Notes: generated from the sequence alone by a model not told the origin. A DNA stretch of 45,040 nt from Methylobacter sp. (GCA_023229605.1 JALNYY010000017.1:1-45040); one strand, 5' to 3'; numbered from the stretch's first letter, positions 6,928-16,538 are shown. Made by a program: numbers and translations.

Positions 6928-9828
6928 ATGAAAATTAATAAGCACGTAACCGATGTGGAACATATTCTTACCGAGTCTGATTCTATTGTTTCCAACACCA
7001 ATCTAAAAGGGGTGATCACTTACGTTAACGATGCTTTTATCCGTATCAGCGGCTATTCCAGGGAAGAACTGATCGGGGCATCGCACAATATAGTGCGTCA
7101 TCCTGACATGCCGCCCGAAGCCTTTGCGGATTTGTGGAAATCAATACAATCAGGCCGCCCGTGGACCGGCATAGTCAAGAACCGCTGCAAAAACGGCGAT
7201 TATTACTGGGTTTTGGCTAATGCCACCCCTATTTATGAAAACGACCAACTGGTCGGTTACATGTCCGTGCGCAGCAAACCCGAGAGCGAGCAAGTCAAAT
7301 CGGCCGACGCGGCTTACCGGTTATTTCGCGAAGGCAAGGCCGGCAAGCTGAAAATCAAAGATGGCAAGGTCGTAAAACCCTCTATTTTAAAGCAATTAGA
7401 ATTCAGCGATTTGACCATCAAGTCCCGTCTGGTCGCGATTATCGGTCTACTGTCTATATTGCTGCTGGTTATCGGCGGCATAGGCTTACTCGGCATGAGC
7501 AAGGCCAAAGAAGGCCTGCGTACCGTATATGAGGATCGCACCCTGCCCATAAGCCAGATTGCCTCGATTCAAAAATTGCTGTTGACTAATCGGCTGAATA
7601 TTATCGCCGGCCTCAATACCCCAACCCCCGAAGCGATTTTGAAAAATACCGCCGAGGTGGAGCAAAATATCGAGCAAATTACTCGGCTTTGGGATGCGTA
7701 CATGACCACCCAGCTAACAAATGAAGAAAAAATACTGGCCGACCAGTTTGCCGTAAACAGAACAAATTTCGTGGCGGATGGATTAAAGCCCGCCATTGCG
7801 GCATTGCGGACTAATGACATAACACTGGCCAGTAAAGTTGTTGCTGACAAAATCAACAGCCTTTACCCGCCGGTTGAGGAGAGTATCCAGCAGTTGATGC
7901 AATTGCAGCTTGATGTGGCCAAGCAGGCGTTCGGTACAACCCAGTCACGCCATGAAACTATCCGCAATATTTCCATCGGCCTGATCGCGGCGGGCATCGC
8001 GCTGGTGCTGTGGCTCGGTTGGGTTCTGATCCGCGTCATCATACATCCGCTTGAAGCGTCCATCGCCCACTTCGGCCAAATTGCCCAAGGCAATTACAAC
8101 AATGTCATTGACATAGAACGTCAAAATGAAATCGGCAAGGTCATGGAAGCCATCAAATCGATGCAGACCAAACTCGGTTTTGACGTCGCCGAAACCCAGC
8201 GCGTCGCTGACGAAAGCCTGCGCGTCAAAATTGCGCTGGATAACGTCAGCACCGGGGTAATGATTGCGGACAACGACGGTAAAATTATTTATGTCAACAA
8301 ATCGGTATGCGACCTGCTCAGCAAAGCCGAGCAGGGTATCCGCAAAGATCTGCCTGATTTTTCAGCAGACCAGCTGATCGGCAGCAAGATTGACGCTTTT
8401 CATAAGAACCCTGCGCATCAGGCTCAATTGCTCGGTTCCTTAACCGGCACCTATACCGCCAGCATGGAACTGGGAGGCCGGTCTATGCTGGTAACGGCCA
8501 GCCCGGTCATCAATGATCAGGGACAGCGCCTGGGTTCGGTAGCGGAATGGCAGGATCGCACCGCCGAAGTCGCCGTAGAAAAAGAGGTGTCCACCATTGT
8601 GGTGGCCGCCATTATGGGCGACTTTAGCAAACGCTTCGATTTACGGGGCAAGGAAGGCTTTCTGCGCGAGCTGGGTGAAGGCCTGAACCAACTGTTGAGC
8701 ACCAGCGAAACCGGCCTCAATGAAGTAGTGCGCGTACTCGGCGCCCTAGCCCGCGGCGACCTGACCGAAACCATCACCAATGACTATCAAGGCACTTTCG
8801 GGCAACTTAAAGACAGTTCCAACACCACGGTGGAACGACTCAAAGACATCATCCATCAAATCAAGGACGCCACCGGCTGCATCAACACCGGGGCAAATGA
8901 AATCACTTCGGGCAACAATGACTTGGCGCACCGTACCGAGGAACAAGCCACCAGCCTCGAACAAACCGCAGCCAGCATGGAAGAACTCACATCCAGCGTG
9001 CAGCATAATACCGAAAACGCCAAACAGGCCAACCAGCTTGCCATCGGCGCTGCCGAAATAGCCGGCCAAGGCGGCGTGGTGGTCGGCCAGGTTGTCGCAA
9101 CCATGAAAGACATAAAAGGATCTTCGCAAAAAATCGAGGAAATCATCTCGGTGATCGACGACATCGCTTTCCAGACCAACATTCTCGCTTTCAACGCCGC
9201 CGTCCAGGCCGCCCATGCCGGTATGCATGGACAAGGCTTTGCCGTCGTAGCCAGCGAAGTGCGTCACCTTGCTCAACGCGCTGCGGCATCCGCGGAACAA
9301 ATCAAAAACCTGATTGGGGACTCCGTGGAAAAAATCGATAACGGCAGCAAACTGGCCGATCAGGCAGGTTACACGATGGGAGAAATCCTCAACGCCATCC
9401 GTGGCGTCTCCGGCATGATGTCGGAAATAACCGCCGCCTCAGTCGAACAAAGCGCCGGCATCGAACAGGTCAACCTAGCCATCATCCAGATGGATAATGT
9501 AACCCAACAAAATGCCGCCTTGGTCGAACAAGCCGCCGCAGCTGCCGAATCGCTGGAAGAGCAGGCGCAAAACCTGGTCGCCACGGTAAGCGGCTTTAAA
9601 ATAGACGGCGGATCGTCCAGGCTGAGCACTATTCATGTTGTTGAAGATGCAGCAATGGTGCTGCCGGCGCTTCACACGACGCACCATCACCGTCATCGGG
9701 AGCATAAAGAACATCTTATCTGGGACAGCACAAGAACCGGCGGCAATGCCATCCATAGCCTTGAACACATCGCGGCAGCCAAGACGCAACTGCTGGCTGT
9801 TGCTAATGGCGATTGGGAGGAATTTTAA
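6928..9828 (+). CDS. PAS-containing methyl-accepting chemotaxis receptor
   Basis: A 966-residue receptor. An Aer-like PAS domain at the N-terminus (about 15-120, NIVRHPDMP and WTGIVKNRCKNGDYYW) precedes TM1 (about 167-190), a periplasmic four-helix-type segment, TM2 (about 349-370), HAMP, a second PAS (about 430-550) and the signalling hairpin (about 650-900). The tail is His-rich (HHHRHREHKEH) and ends in DWEEF, matching the xWxxF pentapeptide that tethers CheR/CheB. The hairpin tip reads FQTNILAFNAAVQAAHAGM. By eye against Tsr this changes L380, E385, R388 and E391, positions used in trimer contact and CheA/CheW control. No che genes are nearby. The Aer-like PAS suggests redox or oxygen sensing, which is inference. 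Confidence 0.92.
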   Translation: MKINKHVTDVEHILTESDSIVSNTNLKGVITYVNDAFIRISGYSREELIGASHNIVRHPDMPPEAFADLWKSIQSGRPWTGIVKNRCKNGDYYWVLANATPIYENDQLVGYMSVRSKPESEQVKSADAAYRLFREGKAGKLKIKDGKVVKPSILKQLEFSDLTIKSRLVAIIGLLSILLLVIGGIGLLGMSKAKEGLRTVYEDRTLPISQIASIQKLLLTNRLNIIAGLNTPTPEAILKNTAEVEQNIEQITRLWDAYMTTQLTNEEKILADQFAVNRTNFVADGLKPAIAALRTNDITLASKVVADKINSLYPPVEESIQQLMQLQLDVAKQAFGTTQSRHETIRNISIGLIAAGIALVLWLGWVLIRVIIHPLEASIAHFGQIAQGNYNNVIDIERQNEIGKVMEAIKSMQTKLGFDVAETQRVADESLRVKIALDNVSTGVMIADNDGKIIYVNKSVCDLLSKAEQGIRKDLPDFSADQLIGSKIDAFHKNPAHQAQLLGSLTGTYTASMELGGRSMLVTASPVINDQGQRLGSVAEWQDRTAEVAVEKEVSTIVVAAIMGDFSKRFDLRGKEGFLRELGEGLNQLLSTSETGLNEVVRVLGALARGDLTETITNDYQGTFGQLKDSSNTTVERLKDIIHQIKDATGCINTGANEITSGNNDLAHRTEEQATSLEQTAASMEELTSSVQHNTENAKQANQLAIGAAEIAGQGGVVVGQVVATMKDIKGSSQKIEEIISVIDDIAFQTNILAFNAAVQAAHAGMHGQGFAVVASEVRHLAQRAAASAEQIKNLIGDSVEKIDNGSKLADQAGYTMGEILNAIRGVSGMMSEITAASVEQSAGIEQVNLAIIQMDNVTQQNAALVEQAAAAAESLEEQAQNLVATVSGFKIDGGSSRLSTIHVVEDAAMVLPALHTTHHHRHREHKEHLIWDSTRTGGNAIHSLEHIAAAKTQLLAVANGDWEEF

Positions 9829-9918
9829 CAATGAAAACTTCCCGTCTCCCATGCACCGCTTTGGGCCCCATACCGGCGCCGGGTAGCAAGGTGCTCTATC
9901 GATAAGGCAAGGTCCGCA

Positions 9919-11061
9919 ATGAATACTTTTTATAACGCACAAGCAACCGATAACAACCACATTCCCCGTGGAAAATTTATGACCAAAAAACTGAAAAAGA
10001 AACTGTCCAACACCAGGCAAGATCAATACGCCTTAATTAAAAAACAAAGCAACGCGATGCAAAAATTGCACAAGAACAAGGGTAAACTGCATATTTTCAG
10101 CTCGCAACTTACCCGCCTGATCGATGCGATTCCCGATGCCGTGCTGCTCAAAGACAGGGAAGGACGCAAATTGGTTACCAATCGGCTGACCAAAAGCCTT
10201 TTTAAACTGCATGACGTTGATTGGTATGGCAAGACCGATATAACCGCGGCCTTTGCGCACCAGGAGATATGCGCCGACCATGAGCATGACCGGACCTTGA
10301 AATCGGAGCTGAGCCTTGCGTTGGAAAAACGCCAGTTCAAGCTTTACTATCAAATCCAGGTAGACAGTAATCGCCAATTGCTCGGAGCGGAAGCCCTGTT
10401 GCGTTGGGAACATCCGCAATACGGACTGCTTGCTGCGGATCAATTCATCCCCATAGCGGAACAAACAAACCTGATACTGCCCATAGGAATATGGGTGCTG
10501 AAAACCGCCTGCGAACAACTCAAACTATGGCAAGCCGACCCGCTTAAAAAGAAATTACAGATCGCCGTCAACATCAGCCCCTGTCAATTCAGCCACCCTG
10601 ACTTCGTTGAACAATTGCGCAGGACACTGGAAGAAACCGGCGTCAATGCGAAGCGGCTTAAACTGGAACTGACCGAAAGCCTGATGCTGCACGACATCTC
10701 CAACACCATCAAAAAAATGAAGGCGCTGAAACTGCTCGGCATCCGGTTTTCAATGGATAACTTCGGCACGGGTTATTCTTCATTGAGCCAGCTGAAGAAG
10801 TTACCCATCGACCAGTTAAAGATCGATCCGTTCCTGATGCGCGACATCGCCATCGACAGCGGCGATGCAATGATCGTAAAAACAGTCATCGCCATGACCA
10901 ATAAACTGGAGATCGACGTGATTGCCGCGGGCGTGGAAACCGAACAACAATTTATCTGTTTAAAACACCTAGGATGTTCCGCTTATCAAGGCCATCTGTT
11001 CGGCAATCCTATGCCTCTCAATGAATTTGAAAAACTGCTTAACCAAGCGGCATCGTCCTAA
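9919..11061 (+). CDS. degenerate EAL-domain protein with PAS fragment and chimeric N-terminus
   Basis: A 380-residue protein. Residues 1-25 resemble the start of the glycosyltransferase at 1285 (MNTFYNAQATDNNHI versus MKIFYGVQGTGNGHI). A Lys-rich coil follows, then about half a PAS domain (60-115), joined directly to an EAL domain (about 115-375) where a GGDEF domain would normally stand between. EALLRW, NISPCQF and ELTES are intact. However, the metal-binding DD pair is DN (MDNFGTGYSS), and the first Glu of the usual AEGVET is Ala (AAGVET). Phosphodiesterase activity is therefore doubtful; it may bind c-di-GMP or be decaying. Start 9919 has AAGGT upstream; an internal ATG at 9979 with GTGGA is a real alternative and would omit the chimeric part. 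Confidence 0.85.
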   Translation: MNTFYNAQATDNNHIPRGKFMTKKLKKKLSNTRQDQYALIKKQSNAMQKLHKNKGKLHIFSSQLTRLIDAIPDAVLLKDREGRKLVTNRLTKSLFKLHDVDWYGKTDITAAFAHQEICADHEHDRTLKSELSLALEKRQFKLYYQIQVDSNRQLLGAEALLRWEHPQYGLLAADQFIPIAEQTNLILPIGIWVLKTACEQLKLWQADPLKKKLQIAVNISPCQFSHPDFVEQLRRTLEETGVNAKRLKLELTESLMLHDISNTIKKMKALKLLGIRFSMDNFGTGYSSLSQLKKLPIDQLKIDPFLMRDIAIDSGDAMIVKTVIAMTNKLEIDVIAAGVETEQQFICLKHLGCSAYQGHLFGNPMPLNEFEKLLNQAASS

Positions 11062-11158
11062 CTGATGCCGGAAACGCCTGTCTACAATACTGTAATATTC
11101 AAACGTCTTCCCTTGCGGGGAGCATGGGAACGAGAAAAATTTCTTTCAGGATTAAATA

Positions 11159-13669
11159 ATGCCCACCAACAAATTCGTTATCAGCAACCCCAAAGCATCA
11201 ATCACCAAACTCCCTGAACAAGGCAGGGAAAAAAATGATTTTATTGATGATTTCAAAGAATATTATGTCCACCTGCTGGGCAGGGATGAAAACTGCCGCT
11301 CGCCTTATTATGCCGGCGAAGCCTTATCGCTGGCGATTCGCGACCGCTTGATGGAACGCTGGAAAGCCACGCATCAAACCTATAAAAGCAATGACTGCAG
11401 ACGGGGTTATTATCTGTCTATGGAATTTCTTATGGGACGGACTTTGAGCAACGCCATGCTTAATCTTGGGGTAACCGACACGGTTACCCAGGCCATGTAC
11501 GATCTCGGCATTTCCATTGAAGAATTGATCAGCAGCGAGCAGGATGCGGGACTCGGCAATGGCGGCCTGGGCCGTCTTGCGGCCTGTTTTATAGACAGTT
11601 GCGCCACCTTGCAGCTGCCGGTCATCGGTTATGGTCTGCGTTACGAATACGGCATGTTTACCCAGAATATTGTTAATGGCGAACAGGTTGAAAAACCCGA
11701 TCATTGGCTGCGTCACGGCAACGTTTGGGAGATTGAACGGCTGGAATATTCGCATTGCATTAAATTCGGCGGCCATACCGAAATCCAGACCGATGAGAAC
11801 GGCAATCAACGGCATTGCTGGATGGCCACCGGCAATGTATTGGCAGTGCCTTTCGACACGCCGATACCCGGCTATCGGAATGGAACCGTCAATTCATTGC
11901 GGCTGTGGAAGGCGGTGGCCACCGAAGAGTTTAACCTGGATGAGTTTAATGCCGGCGATTATGCGGAAGCCGTCGCGGCAAAAATCACCGCCGAAAACAT
12001 CACCATGGTGCTGTACCCCAACGATGCCAATGAAAACGGCAAGGAACTCAGATTACGGCAGCAGTATTTCCTGGCTTCCGCCAGTTTACAGGATGTTATC
12101 GCCCACTGGACTAGCCTGCACGGCGATAATTTCGATCGCTTTGCCGAAAAAAGCTGCTTCCAGTTAAACGATACCCATCCAAGCATTGCAATTGCCGAAT
12201 TGATGCGCCTGCTGATGGACATGCACGGCCTGGCCTGGGATGAGGCATGGGCAATCACCAAAAACACCATGGCCTACACCAACCACACCTTGTTGCCCGA
12301 AGCGCTGGAAAAATGGCCGGTGATATTGATGCAACGGTTGCTGCCGCGGCTGATGGAAATTATTTTTGAGATCAACGCCCGTTTTTTGGCTGAAGTGTCG
12401 ATGCACTGGCCCGCAGATAATGAGCGATTAAGCAGGGTGTCGATCATAGAGGAAGGCGACCAGCAACAGGTAAGAATGGCCCACCTTGCTATAGTGGGCA
12501 GTTTTTCCGTGAACGGGGTTGCCCAACTGCATTCCCAGTTACTGAAGCAAGACTTGTTCAGAGACTTTTATGCCTTATGGCCGCATAAATTCAACAACAA
12601 AACCAACGGTGTGACGCCGCGGCGCTGGTTAGCCGCCTGTAATCCGGAACTGGCAAGCCTGATAACGGAAACGATAGGCGACCGGTGGATTACCGATTTA
12701 TCGCAACTGAAAAAACTGGAGCCCTACGCTGACGACGCCCAATTCCGGCAACGCTGGCGCGCGATCAAACAGGCCGCAAAACAGCGTTTGATTGACTTTA
12801 AGAAACTCAAACACGACACCGAACTGCATTTTAACGTTGATGCCTTATTCGATGTGCAGGTTAAACGTATTCATGAATACAAGCGTCAGCTGCTGAATGT
12901 ATTGCATGTCATCCATCTTTATAACTGCATTAAAAAAGGCGACGCTGACCGTGTGCCAAGATGCGTGTTAATCGGCGGAAAAGCGGCGCCCGGCTACCGT
13001 ATGGCGAAAAAAATCATCAAACTGATCAATAATGTCGCCCAGGTCATTAATTCCGACCCCGATGTAGGCGATAAACTGACCTTGCTGTTTTTGCCGGATT
13101 ACCGCGTTTCAGCCATGGAAATAATATGTCCGGGCGCTGATTTATCCGAGCAAATATCCACCGCCGGCAAGGAAGCTTCAGGCACCGGCAATATGAAACT
13201 GATGATGAACGGCGCGATCACCATTGGCACACTGGACGGCGCCAACATTGAAATTCGCGAAGAAGTGGGCGATGAAAACTTCTTTTTATTCGGTTTGACT
13301 GAAGAACAGATTGAAGCAAGACGGCGCCATTATGACCCGGTCGCCATTATCGACCAGGATGAAGACCTGCAACAAGTCATGCATCTCCTGGAATCCGCCT
13401 ATTTCAACCAGTTTGAACCCGGCATATTCGATGAGCTGATCAATTCGATAAAAAGCGCGTATGACCCCTGGATGACTATTGCCGATTTCCGCAGCTATAT
13501 AGACGCCCAAAAACGCGTAGAAGACGCCTATCGGGATGAAGATTACTGGACCAAAATGAGTATCTTGAATTGCGCGAACAGCGGCAAGTTTTCCACCGAC
13601 AGAACGATCGGCGAATACAACCGGGATATTTGGAAATTAACGCCGCAACCGGCGTTAAAACAGAAATGA
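11159..13669 (+). CDS. glgP: glycogen/starch phosphorylase
   Basis: An 836-residue GT35 enzyme of full normal length. It contains GNGGLGRLAACFIDS, NDTHPSIAIAELMR, VKRIHEYKRQLLN and, near the C-terminus, EASGTGNMKLMMNGA, the pyridoxal-phosphate site whose Lys forms the Schiff base. It releases glucose-1-phosphate from glycogen or maltodextrin by phosphorolysis in the cytoplasm. It stands alone, without the glgBCA genes often found next to it. The sugar phosphate can feed the pentose-phosphate pool and so the phosphoketolase encoded at 24.9-27.2 kb. MalP-type specificity cannot be excluded from sequence alone. Confidence 0.95.
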   Translation: MPTNKFVISNPKASITKLPEQGREKNDFIDDFKEYYVHLLGRDENCRSPYYAGEALSLAIRDRLMERWKATHQTYKSNDCRRGYYLSMEFLMGRTLSNAMLNLGVTDTVTQAMYDLGISIEELISSEQDAGLGNGGLGRLAACFIDSCATLQLPVIGYGLRYEYGMFTQNIVNGEQVEKPDHWLRHGNVWEIERLEYSHCIKFGGHTEIQTDENGNQRHCWMATGNVLAVPFDTPIPGYRNGTVNSLRLWKAVATEEFNLDEFNAGDYAEAVAAKITAENITMVLYPNDANENGKELRLRQQYFLASASLQDVIAHWTSLHGDNFDRFAEKSCFQLNDTHPSIAIAELMRLLMDMHGLAWDEAWAITKNTMAYTNHTLLPEALEKWPVILMQRLLPRLMEIIFEINARFLAEVSMHWPADNERLSRVSIIEEGDQQQVRMAHLAIVGSFSVNGVAQLHSQLLKQDLFRDFYALWPHKFNNKTNGVTPRRWLAACNPELASLITETIGDRWITDLSQLKKLEPYADDAQFRQRWRAIKQAAKQRLIDFKKLKHDTELHFNVDALFDVQVKRIHEYKRQLLNVLHVIHLYNCIKKGDADRVPRCVLIGGKAAPGYRMAKKIIKLINNVAQVINSDPDVGDKLTLLFLPDYRVSAMEIICPGADLSEQISTAGKEASGTGNMKLMMNGAITIGTLDGANIEIREEVGDENFFLFGLTEEQIEARRRHYDPVAIIDQDEDLQQVMHLLESAYFNQFEPGIFDELINSIKSAYDPWMTIADFRSYIDAQKRVEDAYRDEDYWTKMSILNCANSGKFSTDRTIGEYNRDIWKLTPQPALKQK

Positions 13670-14051
13670 CTATTCACCCAACACCGTCATACCGGCTGAA
13701 TGACTTGGCTTTGCGCTTGAATCCGTGCAAATGCACCACGATTTTCTGCTGTTAACATAAACCCGTCCGACCGGCTTCATCGAGACAACCGCCCCTGCGT
13801 AGCCGTAGGGGCATCGTCTATAATTCCTCTAGCGCCGCACTCTCTGTCTCCTTTGCATACGTTCACACTTTCGCTCCAAGTACAAAATAATATGAGGCTC
13901 TAGGCACAACAAGCGAATTTGACGACAACTAACAAGATAGAGTAAAACATACCCCCACTCGCTACGCTCCAATAGAAGCGGCAGTTTCCACTGGAATACG
14001 CATTTATTCGACAACGCCTTCTCTTATCGGTGAAGCATCACAGAGACTTTT
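13670..14051. other. gap between glgP and the hydrogenase operon
   Basis: No credible gene. The only clear structure is the hairpin at 13791-13812. The rest must hold the hydrogenase promoter, but I found neither a convincing sigma-70 pair nor a sigma-54 GG-N10-GC element. Confidence 0.5.
13791..13812 (+). terminator. hairpin after glgP
   Basis: Stem gcccctgcg / cgtaggggc (one G-U pair) with loop tagc. It lies 120 bp past the glgP stop and has no strong T-run after it, so it is a weak candidate terminator. Confidence 0.4.
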
Positions 14052-14993
14052 ATGACGACATTACTTTGGCTACAAACCGGCTCCTGCGGTGGCGACACAA
14101 TGTCGATTCTATGTGCGGACAGCCCGTCTTTGGAGGAACTCGTGGATGAATACAGCATCGAGATGCTCTGGCAACCTTCGCTGTCCGTGGAGCCGGCGAG
14201 CAGACTGGATGCTTTAATCGAAGCGATCATCGCGGATCAACAAGCCCTCGATATTTTATGCATCGAAGGCAGCATTATCACCGGGCCCAATGGCTCAGGC
14301 ATGTACGACCCGTATCGGGGACGTTCCAAAATGAGCCTGATCCGACAATTGGTCGAAAAGGCTGAATACGTGGTAGCGCTGGGTACTTGCGCGTCATACG
14401 GAGGCGTCCATGCCGCACCGCCCAATCCCACTGACTGTCTCGGCTTGCAGTTCGACAAACAATCTCCCGGCGGGTTATTGCCGATCGAATGGCGCTCGCG
14501 CAAAGGCCTGCCGGTCATCAATATCTCGGGCTGTCCCGCTCATCCCAATGCAATGACCAAAACTTTGGCCATGCTGGCCTCAGGACTGCCGATAGAACTG
14601 GATCATATTAACCGCCCCAAAGCCTTTTTTAATAGCACCGTGCATCAGGGTTGCACACGCAATGAATATCATGAGTATGACGTAGAAGACACCGAATTCG
14701 GCGGTAAGGCTTGTATGTTCTTTAACCTGGGCTGCCAGGGACCGGTCACGATGGCCATTTGCAATACCGAGCTTTGGAATAACCGCAGCAGCAAGACCAG
14801 GGCAGGAGTACCGTGCTTCGGTTGCACTTCGCCCGACTTTCCCCAGACTCAGGATCTGTTTCTCACCGAAAAAATCGGTACCATACCGGTACATCTGCCG
14901 CTGGGCGTAGAACGAGCCAATTACATGGCTTACAAAAGTCTGGCCCACGATGCGGCCCCTGACCGGGTGCTGAACAAATCGATGGATCCTTAA
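14052..14993 (+). CDS. hupS: [NiFe]-hydrogenase small subunit, cytosolic group 2-like
   Basis: A 313-residue iron-sulfur subunit that starts directly at MTTLLWLQTGSCGGDTMS, with no Tat signal, so the enzyme is cytosolic. IEGSIITGPNGSGMYD, GTCASYGG, SGCPAHPNA, HQGCTRNEYHEYD and KTRAGVPCFGCTSPDFP follow the group 2 order and supply ligands for three clusters. The proximal site reads C12-G-G-D15: the second Cys of the usual CxxC is Asp. An Asp ligand to the proximal cluster is known from actinobacterial-type (group 1h) hydrogenase, while cyanobacterial HupS has Asn here. The sequence shares traits with both group 2a and regulatory 2b proteins (TRNEY). It is three bases from the large-subunit gene. 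Subgroup is left open. Confidence 0.92.
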   Translation: MTTLLWLQTGSCGGDTMSILCADSPSLEELVDEYSIEMLWQPSLSVEPASRLDALIEAIIADQQALDILCIEGSIITGPNGSGMYDPYRGRSKMSLIRQLVEKAEYVVALGTCASYGGVHAAPPNPTDCLGLQFDKQSPGGLLPIEWRSRKGLPVINISGCPAHPNAMTKTLAMLASGLPIELDHINRPKAFFNSTVHQGCTRNEYHEYDVEDTEFGGKACMFFNLGCQGPVTMAICNTELWNNRSSKTRAGVPCFGCTSPDFPQTQDLFLTEKIGTIPVHLPLGVERANYMAYKSLAHDAAPDRVLNKSMDP

Positions 14994-14996
14994 TTC

Positions 14997-16535
14997 ATGT
15001 CCAGAAGAATCATCCAAATCGACCTTAACCGGGTCGAAGGCGATCTCGATTTCCAACTGGAAATCGAAGACGGCAAAGTCGTCGACGCCCGTTGTATCGG
15101 CTCCCTCTATAGGGGATTCGAACAAATCATGATAGGCCGCAAACCCAAAGATTCCCTGGTCATTACGCCCCGCATCTGCGGCATCTGCGGCACCGCGCAA
15201 TTAAACGCCGCGGTTCTGGCGCTGGAACACCTCGGCGGCATTCCGGTACCGCCTGCAGCCGTCCGCATTCGCAACCTGTGTTTGATGGCCGAGACCGTAC
15301 AAAGCGATCTGCGGCAATCCTTTATGTTCTTCACCGCCGATTTTTGCAACCCCAAATACGTCGATCGGTCGTTTTATCAAAAAGCACGGACGGCTTTCCT
15401 GCCGTTTAAGGGCTGGGTTCACCGCGGCGCTCTCGAACATTCGCGTCATATCGTCGAGATTATCGCCTTGTTTGGCGGCCAGTGGCCGCACTCATCCTAT
15501 ATGTTGCCTGGCGGTGTGACTACGCCTGCCAGCAGCAGCCACATTATCGACAGCCTGTCCATCCTCAACAAACTGACCCGCTGGTTCGAACAAAACGTCA
15601 TTGGGACAGACCTGGATTCCTGGCTGGCCTTGGAATCCGCCGACGAATTCTTCACTTGGCTGGCAGCGAAGGACGTTCACGCCGACAGCGCCATCGGGCT
15701 GTTCACGCTGATGAGCCGCGACATCGGCCTGCATCAAGTGGGTTTCGGCACGCCCCATATGCTCAGTTACGGCGCATACGACGACCCGGACGATGCCGAT
15801 GCTTTTCCTCCTGATCGCAAACGCTTGTTCAGCGCCGGCTTCCTCAATGGCGATACAGGCGATATCGAGCCTTTCGAGCAAGCCGAAATCACCGAGCATG
15901 TGCGCTATTCCTGGTTTCAACCCTATCCGGGCGGCCGTCATCCGTTTCAGGGCCTAACCATACCGGATTATCAACCCCATTCCGATCGCTATACCTGGTG
16001 CAAAGCGCCCCGCTATCAAAACAAAGTCGTGCAAACCGGTCCCCTGGCCGATGCGCTGATCGACGGCGAGCCGCTGATCCGCTCGTTATACCAGGCGGAG
16101 GGCGGCAATGCCTGGCTGCGCCAGTTCGCCCGCTTACACCGTACCGCCCGGCTGTTGCATAAAATGCGAGAAACCCTGCACGAGCTGGCCGCGCATCCTA
16201 ACGACACGCATATGATCCCGCCCGGCAAACAAGAAATCCCCGACGGGGAAGGTTTTGGGCTGGTAACCGCGGCGCGCGGCGCGCTGGGTCATTGGCTGCA
16301 AATCACCGACGGCGTTATCAGCCGCTATCAAGTTGTCACGCCAACCGCCTGGAACGCATCGCCCAAAGACAGCGAAGGCCGGCACGGGCATTGGGAGAGC
16401 AGTTTGATCGGTTTGGTCGTCGACGATCCGGACGATCCGGTGGAAATCGGCCACATTATCCGTTCCCATGATCCCTGTCTGGTTTGTACAGTACACTTAC
16501 TCGACACGGGTAAACGCGTCACCTTATGGCCTTAA
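14997..16535 (+). CDS. hupL: [NiFe]-hydrogenase large subunit
   Basis: A 512-residue catalytic subunit. The NiFe(CN)2CO ligands are C61/C64 in RICGICG and C494/C497 in DPCLVCTVH. After the invariant His500 there is a 12-residue C-terminal extension (LLDTGKRVTLWP), which must be cut off after nickel insertion. Classical regulatory hydrogenases (HoxC/HupV) lack this extension, so this enzyme is matured like a catalytic hydrogenase. It sits three bases after the small-subunit gene and three bases before its presumed protease. HypA-F maturation genes are not in this window. Confidence 0.95.
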   Translation: MSRRIIQIDLNRVEGDLDFQLEIEDGKVVDARCIGSLYRGFEQIMIGRKPKDSLVITPRICGICGTAQLNAAVLALEHLGGIPVPPAAVRIRNLCLMAETVQSDLRQSFMFFTADFCNPKYVDRSFYQKARTAFLPFKGWVHRGALEHSRHIVEIIALFGGQWPHSSYMLPGGVTTPASSSHIIDSLSILNKLTRWFEQNVIGTDLDSWLALESADEFFTWLAAKDVHADSAIGLFTLMSRDIGLHQVGFGTPHMLSYGAYDDPDDADAFPPDRKRLFSAGFLNGDTGDIEPFEQAEITEHVRYSWFQPYPGGRHPFQGLTIPDYQPHSDRYTWCKAPRYQNKVVQTGPLADALIDGEPLIRSLYQAEGGNAWLRQFARLHRTARLLHKMRETLHELAAHPNDTHMIPPGKQEIPDGEGFGLVTAARGALGHWLQITDGVISRYQVVTPTAWNASPKDSEGRHGHWESSLIGLVVDDPDDPVEIGHIIRSHDPCLVCTVHLLDTGKRVTLWP

Positions 16536-16538
16536 GCT

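Noticed and set aside
13829..14014. 61-codon minus-strand frame before the hydrogenase genes
   Set aside because: No ribosome site, no recognisable pattern, and odd composition (Cys/Arg/Leu-rich).
14580..15200. 206-codon minus-strand frame over the hydrogenase genes
   Set aside because: It is the antisense shadow of hupS/hupL, whose motifs are unmistakable.
14052..16535. Naming the hydrogenase a HupUV/HoxBC regulatory enzyme
   Set aside because: The C-terminal extension and adjacent protease argue against the classical 2b class, and there is no HoxJ-type kinase; the sensor role is kept only as a hypothesis through the fusion protein.
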